In this document: piece after piece, positions 7,451 through 16,084 of the stretch
How the letters are laid out: the number at the start of each line of letters is the position of its first letter
Position numbering within the stretch: position 1 is the stretch's first letter
NCBI RefSeq assembly: GCF_014191375.1
Contig: NZ_JACHWN010000004.1
Location: forward strand, 1-64,000
DNA length: 64,000 nucleotides
Reading direction: 5' to 3'
From: Mesorhizobium sp. RMAD-H1
Lineage (GTDB): Bacteria > Pseudomonadota > Alphaproteobacteria > Rhizobiales > Rhizobiaceae
The notes under the pieces: generated by a model
The model's input: the letters and a program-made list of their open reading frames with translations, nothing else
The model's database searches: none
Told to the model about the DNA's origin: nothing
Translations under genes and position numbers: made by a program

Positions 7451-8989
7451 ATGATAAGCCCTGTGACGATGCGCGCCGTGCGCGATTCAGGTGCGATTCC
7501 CAACTCGGAATTCCTTTTGGAAGTCGAGGGCGTGCGCAAGGCCTTCCCAGGCGTCGTCGCGCTGGACGATGTCTCCTTCCGGCTTCGGCGTGGCAGCGTG
7601 CATGCGCTGATGGGTGAGAACGGCGCCGGCAAATCGACGCTGATGAAGATCATCGCCGGCGTCTATACGCCCGACAGCGGCTCATTCAAGCTGCGCGGCA
7701 ACGAGATCGAGCTCAATTCGCCGCTCGACGCGCTCGAAAACGGCATCGCCATGATCCATCAGGAGCTGAACCTGATGCCTTTCATGACCGTGGCGGAGAA
7801 TATCTGGATCAGGCGCGAACCGAAGAATGCATTCGGCTTTGTTGATCACCGTGCGCTGCGCGAGAAGACGGAGGAGCTGTTCGAAAGGCTCAACATCCGC
7901 ATCGATCCCGAGATCAATGTCGGTGAACTGTCGGTCGCCAACCGTCAGATGGTCGAGATCGCCAAGGCCGTCTCCTATGAATCCGATGTCCTCATCATGG
8001 ACGAGCCGACCTCGGCGCTGACAGAGCGTGAGGTCGATCATCTCTTCCAGATCATCCGGGCCCTCAAGGCCGAGGGCAAAGGCATCGTCTACATCACGCA
8101 CAAGATGAACGAGCTGTTCGAGATCGCCGATGAGGTGTCGGTGTTCCGCGACGGCCATTATATCGGCACGCACACGGCCGAAGAGGTGACGCGCGACGAC
8201 ATCATCCGCATGATGGTCGGCCGTGAGATCACGCAGATGTTCCCCAAGGAGGAGGTGCCGATCGGCGATGTCGTCCTGTCCGTGCGCGATCTGACGCTGA
8301 AGGGTGTCTTCCACGATATTTCCTTCGACGTGCGCGCGGGCGAGATCCTAGGCATAGCGGGGCTTGTCGGGTCGGGCCGCTCCAATGTCGCCGAGGCGCT
8401 GTTCGGCGTCACGCCTGCCACGTCGGGCGAAATTTCGATCAACGGACGGGTCGTCGATATCCGGACACCGGCGGTCGCCATGCGTCATGGCATGGCTTTC
8501 CTTACCGAGGACCGCAAGGATACCGGCTGTTTCCTCGTCCTCGACACTCTCGAAAACATGCAGATGGCGGTGCTGCGCGACCGGTATGTCAAGCGCGGCT
8601 TCGTCTCGGAAGCCGAGATCGCGCGCGAGTGCGAGCGCATGCGCGAGGCGCTGCGCATCAAGACGCCCGATCTCAACGAGAGGATCGAAAACCTCTCCGG
8701 CGGCAACCAGCAGAAGGTATTGATCGGGCGTTGGCTGCTGACGCGCCCGCGCATCCTCATCCTCGACGAGCCGACGCGCGGCATCGATGTCGGCGCCAAG
8801 GCGGAGATCCACCGGCTGATCACCAGGCTCGCGGGCGAGGGCGTGGCAGTCATCATGATCTCTTCGGAAATGCCCGAGGTGCTTGGAATGAGTGACCGCA
8901 TCATGGTGATGCACGAAGGACGTGTGACCGGCTTCCTCGATCGCGCCGAGGCAAGCCAGGTCAGGATCATGGAACTGGCCGCGCAATAA
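7451..8989 (+). CDS. Sugar ABC transporter ATP-binding protein (RbsA/MglA type, two ATPase domains)
   Basis: 512 aa with two tandem ATPase domains, as usual for type-2 carbohydrate importers. Domain 1 has Walker [10 protein letters not shown] (55-63), signature [14 protein letters not shown] and Walker [12 protein letters not shown]. Domain 2 has the degenerate P-loop GLVGSGRSN, a normal signature [14 protein letters not shown] and Walker [15 protein letters not shown]; one degenerate site is common in this family. The ATG at 7451 has GGGAGG about 6 nt upstream; an open frame extending further upstream crosses a repeat and is not supported. It energises import through the downstream permease. 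Confidence 0.95.
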   Translation: MISPVTMRAVRDSGAIPNSEFLLEVEGVRKAFPGVVALDDVSFRLRRGSVHALMGENGAGKSTLMKIIAGVYTPDSGSFKLRGNEIELNSPLDALENGIAMIHQELNLMPFMTVAENIWIRREPKNAFGFVDHRALREKTEELFERLNIRIDPEINVGELSVANRQMVEIAKAVSYESDVLIMDEPTSALTEREVDHLFQIIRALKAEGKGIVYITHKMNELFEIADEVSVFRDGHYIGTHTAEEVTRDDIIRMMVGREITQMFPKEEVPIGDVVLSVRDLTLKGVFHDISFDVRAGEILGIAGLVGSGRSNVAEALFGVTPATSGEISINGRVVDIRTPAVAMRHGMAFLTEDRKDTGCFLVLDTLENMQMAVLRDRYVKRGFVSEAEIARECERMREALRIKTPDLNERIENLSGGNQQKVLIGRWLLTRPRILILDEPTRGIDVGAKAEIHRLITRLAGEGVAVIMISSEMPEVLGMSDRIMVMHEGRVTGFLDRAEASQVRIMELAAQ

Positions 8990-9020
8990 TCTCATCACGC
9001 GCTGGAACCGGGAGGGAGCA

Positions 9021-10049
9021 ATGGCGATGGAACAGGTAACGCAACCCGCGCAGCGGCTGGATCGGCCGAAGCACCGGCGCAAGATGCCGACGGAGGCCAA
9101 TATCTTTCTGGTGCTGATCGGCATCGCGCTGATCTTCGAGCTTCTGGGATGGCTCCTCGTCGGCCAGAGCTTTCTTTTCAACAGGCAGCGCCTGGTGGTG
9201 ATGATCCTTCAGGTCTCGGTCATCGGCATCATCTCCGTCGGCGTCACGCAGGTCATCATAACAGGCGGCATCGATCTTTCGTCGGGCTCCGTGGTCGGGC
9301 TGACCGCGATGATCGCGGCGAGCCTCGCCCAGACTTCCGATTATGCTCGTGCCGTCTATCCCATGCTCACCGACATGCCGGTTCTCGTGCCCGTGCTGGC
9401 GGGGCTTGCCGCCGGCGCCGTCGCCGGCCTCATCAATGGCAGCCTGATCGCCTATACCGGCATCCCGCCCTTCATCGCCACGCTCGGCATGATGGTCGCC
9501 GCCCGCGGCATGGCAAAATGGTATACGCGCGGCCAGCCGGTCTCGATGCTGAGCGACAACTATGCCGCGATCGGCTCCGGCATATGGCCGGTGGTGATCT
9601 TTCTCGTGGTGGCGCTCATCTTCCATATCGCGCTGCGCTATACGCGCTACGGCAAGTTCACCTATGCCATCGGCGCCAACATGCAGGCGGCGCGCGTCTC
9701 GGGCATCAACGTTGGACGTCATCTGATCAAGGTCTATGCCATTGCCGGCCTGCTTTCCGGTCTGGCCGGCGTGGTGCTCTCGGCCCGCGCCATCTCGGGC
9801 CAGGCAGGCATGGGCGTTGCCTATGAGCTCGACGCCATCGCGGCGGCCGTCATCGGCGGAACCTCGCTGTCGGGCGGCGTCGGCCGCATCACAGGAACGG
9901 TCATCGGCACGATCATTCTCGGCGTCATGACCTCCGGTTTCACTTTCCTGCGCATCGACGCCTATTATCAGGAGATCGTCAAAGGCATCATCATCGTCGC
10001 CGCCGTGGTCGCCGATCAGTATCGCCAGCGCAAACGGCGCAAGGCTTGA
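9021..10049 (+). CDS. Sugar ABC transporter permease (RbsC type)
   Basis: 342 aa integral membrane permease with about ten hydrophobic segments. The family signature GGIDLSSGSVVGLTAM lies near residues 82-97, and the conserved GxSLSGGVGR stretch is in the second half (GGTSLSGGVG). A short cytoplasmic N-terminus precedes the first helix. GGGAGG stands just before the ATG and the gene is 31 bp after the ATPase gene. It forms the channel of the importer made with the binding protein and dual ATPase, and is followed by a strong terminator that ends the operon. Confidence 0.95.
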   Translation: MAMEQVTQPAQRLDRPKHRRKMPTEANIFLVLIGIALIFELLGWLLVGQSFLFNRQRLVVMILQVSVIGIISVGVTQVIITGGIDLSSGSVVGLTAMIAASLAQTSDYARAVYPMLTDMPVLVPVLAGLAAGAVAGLINGSLIAYTGIPPFIATLGMMVAARGMAKWYTRGQPVSMLSDNYAAIGSGIWPVVIFLVVALIFHIALRYTRYGKFTYAIGANMQAARVSGINVGRHLIKVYAIAGLLSGLAGVVLSARAISGQAGMGVAYELDAIAAAVIGGTSLSGGVGRITGTVIGTIILGVMTSGFTFLRIDAYYQEIVKGIIIVAAVVADQYRQRKRRKA

Positions 10050-10100
10050 ATTCGGCAAAAACGGCCGATCCCGGCCTTGCAAAGCCGGAAGGACCGCGTG

Positions 10101-10136
10101 AAAAAACCCGAAAAACGGATCCGTTTTTCGGTTTTT
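10101..10136 (+). terminator. Rho-independent terminator after the permease gene
   Basis: A perfect 22-bp palindrome (10109-10130, core ACGGATCCGT) is flanked by an A-run on the left and TTTTT on the right. The symmetry lets it act on either strand, also shielding the leftward DUF982 gene. Confidence 0.85.
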
Positions 10137-10160
10137 CTGGAAAATTCCTGATTTTTCCCG

Positions 10161-10454
10161 TCACATTCCGTTCGCCGTCCTGCCATGGCCGGTCCGGTTG
10201 CGTCCGGATGCGGAGCGCAGGATCAGCCCCGCTTCCTTTGCCGCATGGACGAAGGCCCGGCGGGCCTTGGTCACCGGCTTCAGCCCGTCCAGCGCGTCAA
10301 GGCAGGTCCGGAGGGCTTGCCGGTAGGTGCGGCCACGATCGCGCGGCCAATAGGTCTTGAGGCATTCGACGGCCTCCCAGGCGCTGGCCACGACGCGGCT
10401 GCGCGCCTCGCCGATGCGAATGACCACGGGAACGGGGAAACGTTTGTCGTCCAT
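10161..10454 (-). CDS. DUF982 family protein
   Basis: 97 aa of unknown function. It matches the DUF982 pattern: RFPVPVVIRIGEARSRVV, then EAVECLKTYWP, a middle YRQALRTCLDALDG, and ARRAFVHAAKEAGL near the end. The ATG at 10454 has GGAG 6 nt upstream, preferred over an upstream ATG at 10466. It is a single gene reading away from the trehalose genes. An EcfG-type promoter lies about 74 bp upstream, so it is probably induced in the general stress response. DUF982 proteins are small and multiplied in Rhizobiales; no reaction is known to me. Confidence 0.8.
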   Translation of the reverse strand: MDDKRFPVPVVIRIGEARSRVVASAWEAVECLKTYWPRDRGRTYRQALRTCLDALDGLKPVTKARRAFVHAAKEAGLILRSASGRNRTGHGRTANGM

Positions 10455-10527
10455 CGCTTTCTCCATTTCGAAAACGTTGCGGAAGGCGGGTAAGCCCAAA
10501 GTTGACCCCAAGCCAAATCCAACCATG

Positions 10528-10552
10528 AACGCATGAGCTTATCTCTCGTTCC
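10528..10552 (-). promoter_or_regulatory. Candidate EcfG (general stress sigma factor) promoter
   Basis: On the minus strand GGAAC (10552-10548), a 16-nt spacer, then CGTT (10531-10528). This matches the alphaproteobacterial EcfG consensus GGAAC-N16/17-CGTT exactly. It points at the DUF982 gene, about 74 bp away. Confidence 0.7.
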
Positions 10553-10665
10553 CCTGAGATATGGAGAAAATCCCGGCTTTAAAGGCCGGGGCCGGAAAAT
10601 TTTGCCCGCGCCCGTAGGACCGGCGGCGGACCGCTGCCGCACGGAACGCATATCCTCAAAAGAAG

Positions 10666-10678
10666 TGCAATAATTGCA
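10666..10678. promoter_or_regulatory. Palindrome upstream of otsB
   Basis: TGCAATAATTGCA is a perfect 13-bp palindrome about 75 bp before the otsB start, in the otherwise featureless 299-bp gap between DUF982 and otsB. Possible regulator site; nothing more can be said from sequence. Confidence 0.25.
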
Positions 10679-10753
10679 ATAAGTTGCTGCAATGCGGTAT
10701 TTTCGCAGGTCTTGCGGTTGTCTCCTCCGAACGTCCGAACTACCTTTAGGCCC

Positions 10754-11569
10754 ATGTCTGTAAAAGAGCATGACCCGATGGCCCGTCCTCCCAAGACCGC
10801 ACCATCCGAAGTCCCTGCCTATCCCCGTGGTTTGCCCGACGGCAGCCGCAGTTCGCTCGCCGGCTGGGCGATTTTCCTCGATATCGACGGAACGCTGCTC
10901 GATATCGCCGAAACGCCGGAGGCGGTCCGCATTCCGGAAGGGCTGACCCCGGATCTTGTCCGTCTTTCACGCAAGCTCGATGGTGCGCTGGCGCTGGTGA
11001 CGGGCCGTTCCATAGCCTTCGTCGACGAGATCTTTCGCGGCGCGCGCTTTCCCGTGGCGGGCCTGCATGGCGCCGAGCGCCGCGATGCGATGGGCCGCAT
11101 CAGCCATGTCGAGCTGACGCCTGATTTCCTGCGGGCGAAGGACGAATTGAAGGAGCGGGCGCTCGCCTGGCCGGATATCCTCGTCGAGGACAAGCATGCC
11201 GCGATAGCGGTGCATTACCGCCAGGCGCCGCAGCATGAGCGCGACATGCAGGAGCTCATGCGCGAGATCGCCGCAATCGCCGGCCCGAAATGGACCCTGC
11301 AGCAGGGCAAGATGGTCACGGAGCTGCGCCCCGCCGCGCATGACAAGGGCCATGCGCTCGCAGCCTTCATGGCCGACCCGCCCTTCTCGGCGCGGCGGCC
11401 GCTCGCCTTTGGCGACGATGTGACGGACGAGGCGATGTTCAGGGCGGCCAATGCGGCCGACGGTCTGTCGGTGAGGATCGGCGGCCCGTCGGATGGAACA
11501 TCGGCAGCCGGCCTTTTCATGGAATCCCCCGCCACTTTGCGATCATGGCTATCGGAAATTGCACAATGA
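10754..11569 (+). CDS. otsB: Trehalose-6-phosphate phosphatase
   Basis: 271 aa HAD-superfamily phosphatase. It dephosphorylates trehalose-6-phosphate, made by OtsA, to trehalose. Motif I DIDGTLLD (nucleophile and general-acid aspartates), the VTGRS motif and the late metal-binding FGDDVTDEAMF are all visible. The start is uncertain: ATG 10754 or ATG 10778, neither with a strong ribosome site. The stop overlaps the following GH15 gene by ATGA, and otsA follows, so the three are one operon, probably for osmotic or desiccation tolerance. Confidence 0.93.
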   Translation: MSVKEHDPMARPPKTAPSEVPAYPRGLPDGSRSSLAGWAIFLDIDGTLLDIAETPEAVRIPEGLTPDLVRLSRKLDGALALVTGRSIAFVDEIFRGARFPVAGLHGAERRDAMGRISHVELTPDFLRAKDELKERALAWPDILVEDKHAAIAVHYRQAPQHERDMQELMREIAAIAGPKWTLQQGKMVTELRPAAHDKGHALAAFMADPPFSARRPLAFGDDVTDEAMFRAANAADGLSVRIGGPSDGTSAAGLFMESPATLRSWLSEIAQ

Positions 11570-13404
11570 ATAATCCAAATCCCTTTGCGAACAATTCTCC
11601 CCTCGATCTGAAACAGCTCCCCTCGCTCGACCTGGGCGTCATCGGCAATTCTGCCACCGCCGCCCTGATCGACCGTTATGGCAAGTTCGTCTGGATGTGC
11701 ATGCCGCGTCTGGACGGCGACCCGATCTTCTGCAGCCTTCTGGGCCAGGGCAATCCGGAGCAGGAGGGCGGCGACTGGGCGATCGAGATCGACAATCTCG
11801 TCTCGAGCCAGCAGCGCTATCTGCGCAATACCGCGGTTCTCGAAACGGTGCTGACCGATGAAAAGGGCAACAGCCTGCGCATCCGCGATTTCGCCCCCCG
11901 CTTCAAGCATCACGACCGCATCTTCAGGCCGATGGCCATCATCAGGCTGGTGGAGCCGATCGTCGGCACGCCGCGCATGACGATGCGCCTGCGCCCGCGC
12001 TTCAACTACGGCGCCGCCATCCCCGAGACGACCCGCGGCTCCAACCATCTGCGCTTTTTGACCGGCCCGCAGGTGATCCGCCTCACCACGGATGCGCCGA
12101 TCAGCTTCATCCAGGAGGAGACGCCCTTCATCGTCGATCGCCCCTATGCCTTTGTTCTCGGTCCCGACGAGACCCTGCAGGAATCCCCCATGCGCGTGGC
12201 GAAGGATTTCCTCGATGAGACCTGCAATTACTGGATCGAATGGGTGCGCTATCTCTCCCTGCCGGTGGACTGGCAGGATGTCGTCATCCGGGCGGCGATC
12301 ACGCTGAAATTATGCGCCAATGAGGAGACGGGCGGCATCGTCGCCGCACTCACCACCTCAATTCCCGAATATGGCGCGAGCGGGCGCACATGGGATTACC
12401 GCTTCTGCTGGCTGAGGGATTCCTATTTCACGGTCAAGGCGCTGAACCGGCTCGGAGCGACCAGGACCATGGAGGACTATCTGCGCTATGTCACCAACAT
12501 AGCCGCAGGCTCCCCCGACGGCTATCTTCAGCCGCTGTTCGGGCTCGGCCTGGAGCGCCGGTTCGACGAGGAATTGATGGCGAGCCTCCCCGGCTACCGC
12601 AATCTCGGGCCGGTGCGCAGCGGCAATGCCGCCTATATGCAGGTGCAGAACGACGGCTATGGCTCGGTCATTCTCGCCATCGCGCAATGCTTCTTCGACG
12701 AACGGCTGCCGACCATGGGTGACGAGGCACTGTTCCGCAGCCTCGAACCGCTGGGCGAGCAGGCCGCGGCGCGCTGGAACCAGCCCGATGCCGGCCTATG
12801 GGAGTTCCGCACCCGCAACGGCGTCCACACCCATTCCAGCGTCATGTGCTGGGCCGCCTGCGACCGGCTTTCGCGCATCGCCACCAAGCTCGGCATTGAG
12901 GATCGCGCCGCCCATTGGCGCCAGGTTGCCCAGGCGATCCGGGAGGAGACGCTCACCCGCGCGTGGAATGCCGAGAAGGGATATTTCGCGTCCGCCTTCG
13001 ACGGCGAGGATCTCGATGCCTGCCTGCTCCTAATGCCGGAGGTCGGCATCCTGTCGGCGTCCGATCCGCGTTTCCTCGCAACGCTCGACGCGGTTGAAAA
13101 ACATCTGCGTTTCGGCAATCATCTCTACAGATACCGCACGCCGGACGATTTCGGCGAGCCGGAGACGGCTTTTACGGCCTGCACGTTCTGGCTGATCGAA
13201 GCCCTGGCCCGTGTCGGGCGCACTGAAGATGCCCGCGCCGTTTTCGAGGAAGTGCTGGCGCACCGCAATCATCTGGGCCTGCTTTCGGAGGGATTGCATA
13301 TCGAAAGCGGAGAATTGTGGGGCAATTTTCCGCAGACCTACTCCATGGTCGGCCTCATAAATGCCGCCATGCACCTTTCGCGCTCGTGGGAGGAGGTATT
13401 GTAA
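11566..13404 (+). CDS. Glycoside hydrolase family 15 protein (glucoamylase/trehalase-like)
   Basis: 612 aa. An N-terminal beta domain (DLGVIGNSATAALIDRYG, WMCMPRLDGDPIF) is followed by an (alpha/alpha)6 barrel containing GRTWDYRFCWLRDS and the late SGELWGNFPQTYSMVGLI, both GH15 landmarks. The family cleaves alpha-glucosidic bonds by inversion, and some bacterial members are trehalases. The ATG at 11566 overlaps the otsB stop; an in-frame ATG at 11545 lies inside otsB. Placed between otsB and otsA, it may hydrolyse trehalose or a related maltooligosaccharide, so the operon could both make and turn over trehalose. Exact substrate not determinable. Confidence 0.92.
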   Translation: MNNPNPFANNSPLDLKQLPSLDLGVIGNSATAALIDRYGKFVWMCMPRLDGDPIFCSLLGQGNPEQEGGDWAIEIDNLVSSQQRYLRNTAVLETVLTDEKGNSLRIRDFAPRFKHHDRIFRPMAIIRLVEPIVGTPRMTMRLRPRFNYGAAIPETTRGSNHLRFLTGPQVIRLTTDAPISFIQEETPFIVDRPYAFVLGPDETLQESPMRVAKDFLDETCNYWIEWVRYLSLPVDWQDVVIRAAITLKLCANEETGGIVAALTTSIPEYGASGRTWDYRFCWLRDSYFTVKALNRLGATRTMEDYLRYVTNIAAGSPDGYLQPLFGLGLERRFDEELMASLPGYRNLGPVRSGNAAYMQVQNDGYGSVILAIAQCFFDERLPTMGDEALFRSLEPLGEQAAARWNQPDAGLWEFRTRNGVHTHSSVMCWAACDRLSRIATKLGIEDRAAHWRQVAQAIREETLTRAWNAEKGYFASAFDGEDLDACLLLMPEVGILSASDPRFLATLDAVEKHLRFGNHLYRYRTPDDFGEPETAFTACTFWLIEALARVGRTEDARAVFEEVLAHRNHLGLLSEGLHIESGELWGNFPQTYSMVGLINAAMHLSRSWEEVL

Positions 13405-13417
13405 GGGAGGAGATATC

Positions 13418-14827
13418 ATGGGCCGACTTGTCGTCATCTCCAACCGGGTCCCGCTCCCGGATAAAAGCGGCACCGCCCCGGCAGGGGGGCTTGCCGTCGC
13501 GCTTCAGGCAGCGCTTGAGGAGCGCGGCGGCGTATGGATGGGCTGGTCGGGAAAAACGACCACCTCCCGCGAACGGGCCGGATTCCACATTCACAAGCAT
13601 GGCAAGATCACTTACGCCCTGGTCGATTTGAGCCGCAAGGATCTCGACGAATATTATGCGGGTTTCGCCAACCGCGTTCTCTGGCCGCTCTGCCACTACC
13701 GCCTGGACCTGACCGAGTATGCGCGCAAGGACATGGCGGGATATTTCCGGGTCAACCGCCTCTTCGCCCATCATCTCGCGCCGCTGATCAAGTCTGATGA
13801 CATGATCTGGGTGCATGATTATCACTTGATCCCGCTTGCTTCGGAATTGCGTCAGATGGGGCTGAAGAACCGCATCGGCTTCTTCCTGCATATTCCCTGG
13901 CCGCCGGCGGACGTGCTGTTCACGCTTCCGGTCCACGAGACGATCATGCGCGGGCTCGCTTCCCATGACGTCATCGGCTTCCAGACCAGCCATGACGTGG
14001 AGAATTTCGCCGGATGTCTGAGGCGTGAGGGTATCGGACGCGAGATCGGCAAGGGCCTGTTCGAGGCCTATGGCCATGCGTTCCGGGCCGAGGTGTTCCC
14101 CATCAGCATCGATACGGCCGCTTTCGCCCATGTCGCGCAGAATGCGCAGCGCCATGCCATGGTGCAGCGCATGCAGAAGAGCCTCGGCGACCGTGATCTG
14201 ATCATCGGCGTCGACCGGCTGGATTATTCCAAGGGCATCACCAACCGCATCGAGGCCTTCGAGCATTTCATCACCAACAATCCCGGCAGCCAGGGCAAGG
14301 TGACCTTTCTGCAGATCACGCCGAAATCCCGCTCCGAAGTGCCCGAATATGAGGAAATGCAGCGTACGGTGGCCGAGCTCGCGGGGCGGGTGAACGGCGC
14401 CATCAGCGCGGTCGACTGGGTGCCGATCCGCTATGTCAACCGCTCCATCGGGCGCAATGTGCTTGCCGGCCTCTACCGCATGGCGCGGGTCGGGCTGGTG
14501 ACGCCGTTGCGCGACGGCATGAACCTTGTCGCCAAGGAATATGTCGCCGCGCAACGTTCCGAGGATCCGGGCGTTCTCATCCTGTCGCGCTTTGCCGGCG
14601 CCGCGCGCGAGCTCGATGGCGCGCTCCTGGTCAACCCCTATGATATCGAGGCGGTGTCGAACGCCATCGCCCGCGCGCTTTCCATGCCGCTCGAAGCCCG
14701 CCGCGAGCGCTGGAACCAGATGATGCCGCATCTCCTGGAGCATGACGTCTCCCGCTGGTGCGAGGATTTCCTCAAGGTGCTGGCCGCCGAACCCGGCGGC
14801 AGCACGGGCGCCGACCAGGCCGCCTGA
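13418..14827 (+). CDS. otsA: Trehalose-6-phosphate synthase (GT20)
   Basis: 469 aa, typical OtsA size. It transfers glucose from UDP-glucose to glucose-6-phosphate. Visible motifs are the N-terminal RLVVISNRVPLP with the GGL loop, WVHDYHL, FLHIPWPP, GVDRLDYSKGI and the C-terminal PLRDGMNLVAKEYVA. The ATG at 13418 follows GGGAGG, 13 bp after the GH15 gene; an in-frame upstream ATG falls inside GH15. Last gene of the trehalose operon, followed by a clear terminator. Confidence 0.97.
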   Translation: MGRLVVISNRVPLPDKSGTAPAGGLAVALQAALEERGGVWMGWSGKTTTSRERAGFHIHKHGKITYALVDLSRKDLDEYYAGFANRVLWPLCHYRLDLTEYARKDMAGYFRVNRLFAHHLAPLIKSDDMIWVHDYHLIPLASELRQMGLKNRIGFFLHIPWPPADVLFTLPVHETIMRGLASHDVIGFQTSHDVENFAGCLRREGIGREIGKGLFEAYGHAFRAEVFPISIDTAAFAHVAQNAQRHAMVQRMQKSLGDRDLIIGVDRLDYSKGITNRIEAFEHFITNNPGSQGKVTFLQITPKSRSEVPEYEEMQRTVAELAGRVNGAISAVDWVPIRYVNRSIGRNVLAGLYRMARVGLVTPLRDGMNLVAKEYVAAQRSEDPGVLILSRFAGAARELDGALLVNPYDIEAVSNAIARALSMPLEARRERWNQMMPHLLEHDVSRWCEDFLKVLAAEPGGSTGADQAA

Positions 14828-14851
14828 ACCACCTGTTCCGCATGGATTCGG

Positions 14852-14878
14852 AAAGGCCCGCTTGTTTGCGGGCCTTTT
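14852..14878 (+). terminator. Rho-independent terminator after otsA
   Basis: AAAGGCCCGC (14852-14861) and GCGGGCCTTT (14868-14877) with a 6-nt loop and a T-run. Separates the trehalose operon from tsaB. Confidence 0.9.
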
Positions 14879-14899
14879 CTCCTTTAGGCGGTTGGTTCC

Positions 14900-15586
14900 A
14901 TGAAGATTCTCGCTCTCGATACCGCCGCCAATCTCTGCGCCGCCGCCATCTATGATGCGGATGACACCCAAGTGCTCGCCGCCGTCAGCGAGAATATCGG
15001 CAAGGGCCATGCCGAGGTGCTGATGGGCTATATCGAGCGCACGGTTGAAGAAGCGGGAGTAGCCTTTAACGACATCGGCCGGATCGCGGTGAATGTCGGG
15101 CCGGGGTCTTTCACCGGCGTCCGCATCGGCGTCTCGGCGGCGCGCGGCTTCGCGCTGGCGCTTGATTGCCCCGCCATCGGCGTCACGGCCTTCGAGGCCC
15201 TGGCGATGGAAGCGCGCGATGCGCATCCGGACACGCCGGTGCTGGTGGCGATCGACGCGCATCGCGGCGAAATCTATGCGCAGCTTTTCGGGCCGGACGG
15301 CGATGCCATGGGCGGACCGCTGGCGGGAAATCCCGATGATGTGGTGACGCTCCTTTCGAAAGCTCCGCAAAGCGCCCTGCTCACCGGCTCGGCGTCACGG
15401 ATCGTCAATGAAAGGCTGGGGCAGCCGCTTGCCGTCATGGGCGAGGCCGCGACCGGCGCTATAGCCACGATCGCGCGCATCGCCGCAGTGCGCGAGCCGG
15501 GAGAGGCGCCGAGGCCGCTTTATCTCCGGGGGCCGGACGCCAAGCCGCAGACGGGCTTCGCCCTGCCTCGGAAGAGTGCGTCATGA
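14900..15586 (+). CDS. tsaB: tRNA threonylcarbamoyladenosine biosynthesis protein TsaB
   Basis: 228 aa ASKHA-fold protein. It scaffolds TsaD in making t6A at position 37 of ANN-decoding tRNAs. The start MKILALDTAANLCAAA and the VNVGPGSFTGVRIGVSAARGFALAL segment are diagnostic of TsaB/YeaZ. It lacks the metal-binding histidines of TsaD, as expected. The TGA overlaps the rimI start (ATGA), a common alphaproteobacterial pairing. Confidence 0.95.
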   Translation: MKILALDTAANLCAAAIYDADDTQVLAAVSENIGKGHAEVLMGYIERTVEEAGVAFNDIGRIAVNVGPGSFTGVRIGVSAARGFALALDCPAIGVTAFEALAMEARDAHPDTPVLVAIDAHRGEIYAQLFGPDGDAMGGPLAGNPDDVVTLLSKAPQSALLTGSASRIVNERLGQPLAVMGEAATGAIATIARIAAVREPGEAPRPLYLRGPDAKPQTGFALPRKSAS

Positions 15587-16083
15587 TCAGCCTGCCCTTT
15601 GGCCCGTTCGCGCGCAGGAATTTCGCCATCGAGCCGCTTGCCGCGGCCGACTGCCCGCATCTGCACCGCATTCATGTCGAGACTTTCCGGCATCCCTGGA
15701 GCGAGGAGGACTTCCATACGCTCATCGGGCAGGACACGGTTTTCGGCTTCATGGCGCGCGAGGAGGGCAGGCCGGGCAGTGCGGCAGGCTTCGTGCTGGC
15801 GCGCCTCGTCATCGATGAGGCGGAGATCCTGACCATCGCGGTCCCGCCCGCCCTGCAGCGCAGGGGCGTGGGGCGTGCGCTGATGGATGCGGTCCTGCGC
15901 CATCTTCATGGTGAGCGGGCGCGCAGCCTCTTCCTGGAGGTCGATCAGGCCAATGTGGCCGCGCAGGCGCTCTATAGCCGCCTCGGCTTTGTCAAGGTCG
16001 GCGACCGCCCGGCCTATTATGAGACCGAAGGCGGCCGGTCGGCGGCGCTGATCCTGCGCCGCGATCTGGGCAGTCCGGCATGA
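15583..16083 (+). CDS. rimI: Ribosomal protein S18 alanine N-acetyltransferase (GNAT)
   Basis: 166 aa GNAT acetyltransferase. The acetyl-CoA-binding motif is ALQRRGVGRALMDAVL; motif B includes LFLEVDQANVAAQALYSRLGF, then a YY pair near the C-terminus. RimI acetylates the N-terminus of S18. The N-terminus is about 15 residues longer than E. coli RimI. Overlaps tsaB by ATGA and is followed within 1 bp by the acyltransferase gene. Confidence 0.92.
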   Translation: MISLPFGPFARRNFAIEPLAAADCPHLHRIHVETFRHPWSEEDFHTLIGQDTVFGFMAREEGRPGSAAGFVLARLVIDEAEILTIAVPPALQRRGVGRALMDAVLRHLHGERARSLFLEVDQANVAAQALYSRLGFVKVGDRPAYYETEGGRSAALILRRDLGSPA

Positions 16084-16084
16084 T

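Noticed and set aside
13355-15370. 671-codon minus-strand frame over otsA and tsaB
   Set aside because: Antisense to two well-recognised genes, compositionally odd, and covers an intrinsic terminator.
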